Source of the DNA: Imbricaverruca yamaguchii
Lineage: Eukaryota; Arthropoda; Thecostraca; Neoverrucidae
Length of the DNA stretch: 64,000 nt
NCBI GenBank assembly: GCA_034440575.1
Contig: JAOTOL010001272.1
Coordinates: 38,501 to 102,500 of the forward strand
Direction of reading: 5' to 3'
The notes under the pieces: model-generated
Databases searched by the model: none
What the model was told of the DNA's origin: nothing
The model's input: the letters and a program-made list of their open reading frames with translations, nothing else
Program-made: the position numbers and the translations under genes
Shown here: positions 55,747 to 64,000 of the stretch, piece by piece
Numbering within the stretch: the first letter of the stretch is position 1
Layout of the letters: each line of letters opens with the position of its first letter

Positions 55747-58438
55747 ATGATGTTTAATGCTCAGAGTATCCGTTCCAAATTTGATGAGTTCAAGCGTTAT
55801 GTTGCTGAGGAGGAACCAGATTTTGTTTGCATTACGGAGGCATGGGTCAGTGAAGGGTATTTTGGAGATAACTTACAGGACTATGAGATCCAGGGGTACA
55901 ATATGTTTTCGTGCAATATGGGTCCAGCAATGAAAGGGGGTGGTGTAATGCTCTATATGAACAGTTTAATCAGTTCTCAAAAAGTAGCAGGTGGGGATAA
56001 AAATGTGTCTGTGGAGTCCATTTGGCTTGATGTCACTGTGGGAAAAGGCAACAGCAATACTCTTAGGATAGGAGCTTTCTACCGATCAGGAACCCTGCCA
56101 CATTCTCAGCAACTGGAGCTTGACAAGGTGATTTGTGAGGAAATCAGTAGAAACTTTAAGAGGAAGTGCCTTATTCTTGGTGACTTTAATCTAAAGGGTT
56201 ATGCAAATGCTGGTGTTGGCTCCCCATCATGCAAAATGTTTAGGAAATGCCTTGAAGAGGACCTGTTCTTACACCAGTTTGTATCGGAACCTACCAGGCA
56301 TGGTTCATTCTTGGACCTTGCATTCTCGGATTTAAGTGACTTGGTTCAAGACTTGACTGTAGGCGAAACTCTGGGAAAAAGTGACCATAACATGGTTAGA
56401 TTCAAGGCACATGTAGGGGAAATTATCGAGGATAATTTGGTAAAGGTTCAAAATTTCAACAGAGCAGACTGACTGCATGAGAGCGGTTTTAAGTGCCATC
56501 AGATGGGAAGAAGAATTTTCCAATTTAAATGCCTGCGAAATGTGGGAAAAGTTCAAATCTTACTTGAAGGAAATTCAGATTAGACATGTCCCCCAAAAGC
56601 AAAGACGCAAAAGAAGGGTAGGAAAGCCAGCATGGCTTACACCAGACTTGATAAAAGCAATTAAGGCTAAGAAAACTGCATTTAGAGTCTTTAAAGAAGC
56701 CTCAAATGTTGTTAATCTAAAGGCGTATCGAAAAGCTAGAGACACTGTGAAGCAAAAAACCAGAGCAGCAAAGTGAGCAAAAGAACTGGATTTAGCTAGA
56801 AACTGTAATGGGGACAGTAGAAAGTTCTTTAGTTTCTACAAGCTGAGTAAAGTTTCTAGCACAATTGGTCCACTGGAAGTAAACGGGACTACATTGGGTG
56901 AGGATAGTGAGATGGTTGAGGAGCTGAGCAAGCAGTTTAAATCAGTGTTTACATTGGAAGATATGACCAATCTGCCGACCGTACACCATAGTTCAGTGAC
57001 ATGGGATCTGACAAATGATGTTGATTTCATTGATAGTGATGTTGTTTACAATCATATCAGGAAAATAAAGCCAAACAAGGCAGCAGGACCTGATGATATT
57101 TATGCTAGGGTGTTGCGGGAAACTGAAAAGGAACTGGCATTTCCACTTAGTATAATATTTTGTAGATCAGTTTCACAAAATGAAATTCCAACCGATTGGA
57201 AAAGGGCAAATGTAGTTCCTATTTTCAAGAAAGGAGAAAGAGGGAAAGTTGAAAACTATAGGCCAGTAAGTCTAACATCCCTAGTCTGCAAGGTACTCGA
57301 ATCAATTATCAAGGATAGAATAGTTAGTTATCTGGAAGGAAACAGATTGATTCAAGATACTCAACATGGGTTTAGAAAAGGACGATCGTGTCTCACAAAC
57401 CTCTTGGACTTTTTGAACTTCGCCACAGAACAATTTGATCAGGGAAATCAGGTTGATGGAGCATATCTTGACTTTAGTAAGGCCTTTGACAAGGTACCCC
57501 ATAAACGGTTAATGATACAGCTTCAGTCCCATGGTATTGCAGGTAGCATCTTAAAATGTATAGAGTTGTGGCTTTCAGATAGACAGCAAAGAGTGATGCT
57601 AAATGGTATAAAGTCATCATGGCAAAATGTTCTTAGTGGAGTCCCCCAGGGGTCAGTACTGGGGCCACTACTGTTCATTATATTTGTAAATAACATTGAA
57701 AGTGGCCTAAGCAGTAAAGTTTTGAAATTTGCGGATGATTTGAAGGTCTTTAGGGCAATAACAGGTCAGGATGAGCATATCTCGCTGCAAAAAGACTTAG
57801 ACGAACTTGTGAAGTGGTCCGAAGAATGGCAAATGAAATTTAACTTTGATAAGTGCAAAATCATGCATGTAGGTAAGCAGCATATGAAAGCTCCATACTT
57901 GATGGGTGGCCAAGTGCTATCAGTGACTCAACAGGAGAAGGATTTAGGTATTATTCTAAACACAAAACTGGGGGCATCAGAACAGACCAAGGAAGCCAGG
58001 AAGAAGGCACTGAGAATGCTCGGGGCAATAAATAGGAATGCATCATACGGAAGTGAGGAAGTGATCAGGAAGCTTTACTGTGCATACGTCAGGCCACATT
58101 TGGAATACTGCATCCAAGCTTGGTCTCCTAGCTATGAAAAAGATTGTTGGCTTTTGGAGAGAGTACAAAAGAGGGCTACAAAAATGGTTAATGGCATAAG
58201 GAACCTGGCATATGAGGAAAGATTGAAGAAATTGAATATGTTTTCACTTAGATATAGAAGGCTGAGAGGAAATCTCATCGAGGTCTTTAAATTTGTCCAT
58301 GGTCTGGAGAAGGGATACCTTGGGGAAATGTTTGAACTGAACAGAAATGATGCAATTAGAGGTCATAAATTCAAAATGAAAGTTAACCACAGCAGAACAA
58401 GGTTAAGGCAAACTTTCTTCACCAACAGGGTAGTATAA
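55747..58438 (+). pseudogene. CR1-A ORF2: endonuclease and reverse transcriptase, inactivated
   Basis: 55,747-56,472 encodes the endonuclease (NAQSIRSK, ITEAW, GDFN, KSDHNM). It ends at a TGA caused by an apparent 4-bp TGAC duplication near 56,468. The next frame restarts at 56,477, hits an in-frame TGA at 56,774, and reopens from 56,894 for 514 codons containing RT: DFSKAFDKV, GVPQGSVLGP and the catalytic FADD at residues 279-282 of that segment. A final nonsense change (TAA at 58,436) removes the C-terminal ~40 residues that sister copies keep (VVEHWNQLPE-like). At least three disabling changes, so an old insertion. Confidence 0.9.
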
Positions 58439-58996
58439 CACTGGAACCAGCTGCCAGAAAACATTGTCAGTAGCAGCACATTGAACATCTTTAAAAACAG
58501 CATAGACAATCATTATGAGAATAGAGTGCTTGCTTTTCAGTATTACAGGGAGGGCTGATTGACAGATTTGGTGGGCAACTGGTTCAGTGTACAGAGTGCA
58601 ACCAAGAAGGGCCCTTGTGGCTCATAGTTACACTAATCTTTTATGTTAATCTTATGTCTTTAATGTATTTATGGAGTGTTCGCCAAGAAGTACCAGAAAT
58701 CCCTAGTTGGCAAATCTGGTGGTACTTGGTATCGCCTGAGTAAATACTTGAAGCCTCGTTTGGCCATTAAGGTGCTTTGAATGCGCACTCGAAGGTCATT
58801 TTGTTAAAGAGACAACTTTTTTTAACACAATGAGCCCGTTCAGTGGAAAAAAAATCACTTCAAATTTCATAAAAGCGGCCCCAGAGCAAACAAGTTCTCC
58901 GAGGCGATTACACCACGAAACCAACGCCATTTGTGCACTTACGCATGACTGTCAATTTTTTTTTGGTAAATATGTGCCAAGATAAATAATGCGCCT

Positions 58997-59452
58997 GGGG
59001 CGTTCCACGACAGATCGACAAATAAAATTTCGATTTTGCACCCCCACATCTCAGATTTTGATGAAAATGAGTCTATAGGGTTATCAGCTGCCCTAAACAC
59101 GCCTGTGACATTTTCAGGCCTCTCCGACTTCCGGTTTTCGAGCTACAGCCTGCAACATTTTTACATTCGAAGCATACATGGCTTTGTTTGGCAGGATTTT
59201 TCCCTGCTACATTGAATGATAAGTAGGTGAGTTTGTACATCAAAATGATTGCAATCCCATGCAGAATGAACGTTTATCACTATCGAAACCATAGCAATTA
59301 AATATATGTCAAATATAACACTTTAAAAAATGCCAAGTTCTCTTGAGCAATTTTCCCCTTCGATATTGTGATTTTTGATATTTTTTAATGAAAGAGCGTT
59401 GATTATTACCTATATTTGATCAATAAAAAAAGTGGTTATCGGCTTATAAATA
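58997..59452 (+). repeat. left terminal inverted repeat, ~450 bp, diverged
   Basis: It pairs with 61,664-62,098. Matching landmarks include CAGATTTTGATGAAAATG, TATAGGGTTATCAGC, ACACGCCTGTG, GAAAGAGCGT and AAAAAAGTGGTTATCG. Several small indels give roughly three-quarters identity by eye. Confidence 0.85.
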
Positions 59453-59845
59453 TTTTAAACATAATTTCAAACACCAACCGCCCGGCCTCATTTTACCCAA
59501 TACGGCGTCGTTCAGCAACGGCCGCGGCCAGCTGCTGCCAACGGGGGATAGGGGTGCTGGCGGCTGTCGTCCGCGGCCCCGTGGGATTGAGAGGACACTA
59601 TGCAGATTATTCATAAACACCAGGCAGGACGTTTTAGCACTTCATTTATTATTCACACAAATAACAAGCCGGAAAGTACATGTACATTTGCGAATGCTAA
59701 CGAGATGGTACAATGAGCCTTATCAGAGGTACAAAATGCATAACTTAACATTAGCTCACTTCACATTGTAATTCGCACATAAACAAACCGAAATCAGCTG
59801 CCGATGTAGGTCACGCTAACCATTCAACCTAAATCCTGTAGCAAA

Positions 59846-61345
59846 TCAGGCCACCATCACTTCTCTTCCTTCACTTATGGCAAGTTCTCGCACAACGACA
59901 AGGTTTGCCTTCACTGGAGTTACCCTGTGTATTTTTAGAGTCCCTTTGACAGTTTTTGCCATTGACAGTTTATCGCCAAGCTCATGCCGTGTACGACTAA
60001 CCTCTTCTTTCGCTACAAAGCAGCACTCGGTATGCAAATTACCCTTGTCCTGTAGCACTTTACATAGCTTTTCCGCAGTAAGAATGTGGTCCGAGTGTGT
60101 CCGCGAAAGACTGGCGCTAGCTGCAACCATTTTCAGTGTACCCCCAACACCGTCGCACGAATGTTTCCCATGCGACGTTGCAAAAAAATTCCAATCGCAC
60201 TGGACTCCGAAATCCTCATCATGAAAACTCACATTCACGAAATTAAACTTATTCTTGTACTGGGCAGCTGACCCATCCGAAAAATAATGAATCTTTTTCA
60301 AGTTCGGGACTATGCCTTTCACTTTCGGTACAATGTGCTGCAAGAATGTGTGCACAGCGACGGTGTCATGCTTCAGTTCTTTTGATAACACGCAAAAACT
60401 GTGGCATTCAATCTTTCCAGCCTCTCGCCAATAAACAACAAACGGATGAACGGTACACTGTGGTGCGTTCCAGTGATATGACTGAATATCGTCTTGAACT
60501 ACAAAAGTGTAGTTTTCTGAAAAATCTAATATGATCAGTGCTTCATGCTCAGGTAGCTGCTTTTTTAGATCGTCGAAATATTTACTTTGATGCTGACTCG
60601 TGAAATGATGCCGAGTAAATGTCACAATGGCGTCAGACAGTTTGTCAAGAAACTCGTCCATAGGAAGAACAATTTCGGTCAAAGTGCAACGATCCGTGCT
60701 TAGCCACTGACTAAATCTGACTTCGTCCACCAAGTCTGAGATTTCCCCTGCCTGCGCATTTAAAGTGTCGATCAAATATGACCTGACACCGTCCTGACCT
60801 GGACAGTTTTCACACTTTTGCAGCATACAGGCTTCCCTCCCGACATCACAAACCGCGTGCTTCAACAGGTCCTTGTAGGTAATGTCTTTTAAGCCCAGAG
60901 ACGCTAACATTAGCTTCACGTTCTGGTGATAGCAACATACACAAACCGTATGAGTGCCGTTGCTTCCCAACAGGACACAGTGTTTGGGGCGGAGGCTGGT
61001 GAACTTCGAAAATCCAATGCGCGGGTTGCTACCGTTCTCTTTATAATGTTGGTAAACTTCCTGCAAATTACCTAAAATCAAACGTTTCTGCTTCTTTACT
61101 TTAACCCCATTTTCATCTCTTACCGTCACATAGTCTTTTTTCCAGGACATATTATACTGCAGCCTGGTACGGCAGTTGCAGCAGAGCAAAGTTATCTCTG
61201 TGATCCTCGTATCACCGACTTGAGTCACAAGTGTTTTGGACGCCGTTCTCAAGCCTCCCCGAGCTCTTGCTTTGTGCCTTGCAAAAGGATCGGCACAAAA
61301 AGGATGATTAGAACGCTTCATGGTTTGGTTGATTAGACCACACAC
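59846..61345 (-). CDS. 499-residue intact ORF of the DNA transposon, candidate transposase
   Basis: The only ORF of the element, uninterrupted; the second Met (residue 9) may be the true start. Cysteine clusters suggest zinc binding: LLCCNC at 53-58, HTVCVCCYHQN at 132-142 and CENCPG at 178-183. The second half has an RNase-H-fold-like pattern: LIILDFSENY (D274), IHYFSDGSAAQYKN (D357) and FFATSHGKHSCDGVGG (H393, D398). These are reasonable metal ligands for a DDD/E transposase. From memory, similar unnamed proteins with these motifs occur in many animal genomes, but I know no established superfamily name. Location between inverted repeats argues for transposase rather than host gene. The neighbourhood shows no second ORF. 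Confidence 0.8.
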   Translation of the reverse strand: MCGLINQTMKRSNHPFCADPFARHKARARGGLRTASKTLVTQVGDTRITEITLLCCNCRTRLQYNMSWKKDYVTVRDENGVKVKKQKRLILGNLQEVYQHYKENGSNPRIGFSKFTSLRPKHCVLLGSNGTHTVCVCCYHQNVKLMLASLGLKDITYKDLLKHAVCDVGREACMLQKCENCPGQDGVRSYLIDTLNAQAGEISDLVDEVRFSQWLSTDRCTLTEIVLPMDEFLDKLSDAIVTFTRHHFTSQHQSKYFDDLKKQLPEHEALIILDFSENYTFVVQDDIQSYHWNAPQCTVHPFVVYWREAGKIECHSFCVLSKELKHDTVAVHTFLQHIVPKVKGIVPNLKKIHYFSDGSAAQYKNKFNFVNVSFHDEDFGVQCDWNFFATSHGKHSCDGVGGTLKMVAASASLSRTHSDHILTAEKLCKVLQDKGNLHTECCFVAKEEVSRTRHELGDKLSMAKTVKGTLKIHRVTPVKANLVVVRELAISEGREVMVA

Positions 61346-61447
61346 TTGTCTTCACAACACCTACTACTACGACCTGTCCTTCACCTCGCACTCCTACGAA
61401 CTGTCCTTGCGAACTGTCTAGTTTCACAGACTCACCCCTGAGTAAAC

Positions 61448-61470
61448 ACGCATACTGCGCCAGTATGCGT
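61448..61470. repeat. 23-bp palindrome inside the transposon
   Basis: ACGCATACTG, then a CGC centre, then CAGTATGCGT: perfect 10-bp arms around three bases. It lies about 100 bp upstream of the transposase start on the minus strand, where an operator-like or transposase-binding role is conceivable. Confidence 0.85.
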
Positions 61471-61663
61471 GGGCCAGGGGGAGGTGGCAGTCACGTCTCC
61501 CATATTATCCTCCCAGGACGCGCGTCTCCTTTGTTGACATCCCACGCTCGGCTCCCCTTCCCCTCCCCCTCCCCCGGCAGGCGTATCGCGAGGCAGCGGC
61601 AGCGCGCGCACCGGTCCGGTGAGCGCAGCGCCCGCATTCACCGCATTTGATTCGTCTTTCCAA

Positions 61664-62098
61664 GTCGATAACCACTTTTTTATTTATGTTTCTAGGGTAA
61701 AAAACTACGCTCTTTCATATGAAAGTGAGAAAAATACGATATCGTAGGGGAAAAATGTTTTTATTTCTTTTCAATTTTTATTTGGCTAGAGTCGGCAAAA
61801 ATTACGTAATGAAAGTTTAAATGGTGGCATAGTCATATTCTTCAATGTTTTGTCTTCATTTTGACGTATAAATTTCTTCAGTTACTGAAAAATTACTCAG
61901 AGAAAATTAGCACCAAAGATAGTCATGTCAGTGCAAAATGTAAAAATTATATAGTTCATAACTAGAAAACGGTAAACCTAAGAGACTTCAAAATGACACA
62001 GGCGTGTTCAGCGATGCTGATAACCCTATATAACCATTTTCATCAAAATCTGAGGTGTGAGGGTGCAGGTCACATGTCGATTTGTCGTGGAATGCCCC
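61664..62098 (-). repeat. right terminal inverted repeat, ~435 bp
   Basis: Inverted partner of 58,997-59,452, with the same landmarks in reverse complement (CGATAACCACTTTTTT near 61,667 and CATTTTCATCAAAATCTGAG near 62,035). Confidence 0.85.
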
Positions 62099-63591
62099 GC
62101 CTTGAAATATAAGTGCATTTGGGGTTGATCAGTGTCAGTGAAGGGTCTGTAATACTTGTCCCAATTTTACTCCGAACCATCTCATGTTTGCCGGCCCGGT
62201 GGTCAGCTGTACTTGTGGCGCTGGTGTAAGCGAATCCGACCAGCTCTTTTTAACAATAATAAAACCGACTATTAGCGGTTTTACAGCGGCAATTTGCTCT
62301 CCTGTCTAGCAGCTCTGGATCCATCCAAGTCGATCCTGGCTTCAACTAAACAGTCCAGACATGAACTAAACAAGTACATCGAGCAACTTTTAATATTAAT
62401 AAGAGTTGGCTTCAATCAATTTTCTCAGCTTTTTCATGCAAAAGAACTCCTTGGTGGTAAGAACAAAATTATTTTAGACATTGTTTTAGTATAATTTTCA
62501 TTAAGCCATTATATATTCCGAAACCCATATCCCAATAGTCACGTGGGGTTTGTTGTGAATATTAGGTGTGCGTTGTGGGCCGGTCTCGAGTGTCAGGTAC
62601 GCATTTATGAACTTGGTTGACATCGATTAAGTATACTTTTGTTATCATTTTCTCTACCATTGCTCATTAAGTTGGCTTACAACCTCGTCCTTCGCTAATA
62701 ATTTGGCCACAGCCAATTTTGAAGTCTGAGGCAGAGCGGCGTATTATGCGTCGGTGGCGAATCGTGCACACAAACTCGGAATGGTGCAAAGGTTGGCCGG
62801 GGCCATGAAATGCATTTTAGGAGTGCTTGAGATCTTGACCACCAATCTGTCAAACAAAATTTGGGATATGGCTTAGTTTGCCAAGATGTTTATGCATACA
62901 AAAATGCTAACATTGGTTTTCAACCCCACTAAAAAAAGGTTAATTGTCAGGAAGTGCACAGCTATTTTCTGGAATCCAGCTAAAAAATTCGTACTCCAGC
63001 TAAAAATTTGGACTCCACTACCAATAAAAAATATGGAAATCCTACACTGCTTTACATTTCCTCAAAGTGGCTCCTGAGCAAGCAAGTTCTCTGAGGCGAT
63101 GACACCAATAAACCAATGCCACTTGTGAACTTATGAGTGACTCAGATATTTGTTTGGAAATGTGTGTGAAGATAAATCATGAGTCTTGAAATATAACATT
63201 TGGAATTCATCAGTGTCAATGAAGGATTCGCAATACTTGTTCCAATCTTACTCAGACCAATCTCCTGTTTGCTGGCCCAGTGATCACCATAGATCATCTC
63301 TGGGGAACGCAAATCCGACCCAGCTCTATTTTCCAGCAATCATGATGTTTGCCCGGTTGCAGAGGATGGTGCTGGTTGTTAAGTGCATAAGTGGTGTTGT
63401 GCCTTGGCTTGGCAGTTTTCAGGGGTATGAGGTTTCGATTCCTTGCGGTGCCTGCCATCTCTGCCAGGGTAAGAACATTGTTTTTCAGACCCACTAAAAC
63501 AAGGTTAATTGTCAGCAAGTGCATAGCTATTTTTTGTAGCTCAGTTCAAAATTGTGTACTCCAATACCAAAAAAAAGGAAATCCTACACTG

Positions 63592-64000
63592 CAAGGACGT
63601 GTTTGGAAATCCGAGGATTTAGAATGAAAACAACAGCTTGAATCCAAGCCACTAGACACTAGGCGTGTCTAGTGTTCACAAAGTTGCGCCCACCCACGAA
63701 AGAAAATCCATGGCGACGACCATGTTTCTTGGCATGTGTATTCAATTTTCCCCATAACCTGACTAGGTTGGGGGAGGAGAGTGACCCCCTTGACTACCCC
63801 GCCAGTGACAATCATCTGATCAACAGTGCACACAGCACGCAGGCGTACCCTCGCCTTTCAGGCACGTCAGTTGAACAGACTCTTTCGTTTGGCGGAGTTC
63901 GACGGTGTCAGTCGATGTTATTTTCGTTTCCACATAGCCTAACAAGTCGGAAACTGTTACGCCACTCACAAAGGCTTTCATGTCGTTGTTGTCGTCTCTC
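63592..64000. other. no recognisable feature
   Basis: The flank of the hAT copy, presumably still MO25 intron. A 10-bp-armed palindrome (CACTAGACAC...GTGTCTAGTG, about 63,651-63,675) is the only structure seen. Confidence 0.5.

Larger units (their letters stand above)
53730..58671 (+). mobile_element. full-length CR1-A retrotransposon (4.94 kb), inactivated
   Basis: The target duplication TGGAGT lies at 53,724-53,729 and 58,672-58,677, and the undisturbed site is at 15,030 in the other hAT copy. Order: two ~197-bp tandem 5' units, ORF1 with coiled coil and SGNH esterase, ORF2 with endonuclease and RT (no RNase H), and a 3' end with CTTTTATG...CTTATGTCTT units. Both ORFs are broken. The esterase ORF1 and lack of RNase H place it in the CR1 clade. 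Confidence 0.92.
58997..62098 (-). mobile_element. 3.1-kb DNA transposon of unidentified superfamily
   Basis: It begins GGGGCGTTCCACGACAGATC and ends in the inverted form (GATTTGTCGTGGAATGCCCC). The flanking duplication is GCCT (58,993-58,996 and 62,099-62,102); it could be read as CGCCT if the terminus is one G shorter. The other hAT copy has the uninterrupted site ATGCGCCTTGAAATATA at 15,347-15,363, proving the boundaries. The element has one intact ORF (59,846-61,345, minus). GC-rich segments flank the ORF inside the element (59,480-59,580 and 61,450-61,650). Confidence 0.93.
53223..63591 (+). mobile_element. second full copy of the hAT-like family, carrying two nested insertions
   Basis: The left end CAGTGTTGGAAAAACTG is at 53,223 and the right end AAATCCTACACTG ends at 63,591. 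Flanks CAAAGACG (53,215-53,222) and CAAGGACG (63,592-63,599) match at 7 of 8. Family sequence occupies 53,223-53,729, 58,672-58,996 and 62,099-63,591. Compared with the 14.5-kb copy it lacks about 530 bp (counterpart of 16,062-16,590). It also contains a second set of right-hand sequence (63,050-63,591) after a first complete right end at 63,049, so it is a partial dimer. Confidence 0.85.

Noticed and set aside
63050..63591. An independent hAT-family insertion after 63,049
   Set aside because: Its right flank pairs with the left flank at 53,215, not with any bases near 63,050; read as part of the larger copy.
1..64000. tRNA, rRNA or snRNA genes
   Set aside because: No cloverleaf with A/B boxes or recognisable rRNA/snRNA segment was noticed; a dedicated scan was not possible.

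Overview
The window is a piece of a large, repeat-rich eukaryotic genome, most probably an arthropod. The evidence is exons with consensus GT/AG splice sites, long introns, CR1-type and I-type LINEs, many hAT-like DNA transposons with 8-bp target duplications, and two recognisable animal protein starts. The species and class cannot be settled from the sequence. Only a small part of the window is host coding sequence.

Host genes. (1) 0-3.2 kb, minus strand: an exon encoding the first LIM domain of a PINCH/LIMS adaptor (212-435). Upstream, in a GC-rich CpG island, lies a second open exon (2362-2690) whose donor phase fits the LIM exon exactly, predicting an N-terminally extended isoform. The intron between them holds a minisatellite that grades from 26-bp to 52-bp to 76-bp repeat periods. 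(2) 50,701-50,802, plus strand: the first coding exon of MO25/CAB39, followed by an intron with a 36-bp minisatellite. (3) 29.9-33.6 kb, minus strand: a hAT/ZMYM-like gene in three phase-compatible exons (starting MDIRSFF), with a TTF-type finger and the front of a hAT transposase core. It stops early, and a C-terminal dimerisation remnant follows directly.

Mobile DNA. 19.5-25.4 kb (minus) is an I-group LINE with an intact 1234-residue ORF2 (endonuclease, RT, RNase H, CCHC-like finger) and a CCHC ORF1 with one frameshift in a homopolymer. It is bounded on both sides by implausible poly-A and homopolymer sequence that looks like assembly error. 14,525-16,774 is a complete non-autonomous hAT element. 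A second copy (53,223-63,591) carries two later insertions: a full-length but decayed CR1 (53,730-58,671) and a 3.1-kb DNA transposon (58,997-62,098). The latter has about 450-bp terminal inverted repeats and one intact 499-residue ORF that matches no superfamily I can name. The 14.5-kb copy supplies the empty site for both insertions. 31-41 kb is dense in hAT-like MITEs, several with clear 8-bp duplications. 40.4-48.7 kb holds CR1 fragments, including one CR1 inserted in another.

The rest is AT-rich unannotated sequence and several unrelated families of degenerate ~20-26-bp minisatellites ('phrase repeats') at 6.8-8.7, 12.2-14.5, 16.8-18.5, 44.6-45.8, 48.7-49.9 and 51.5-52.1 kb.
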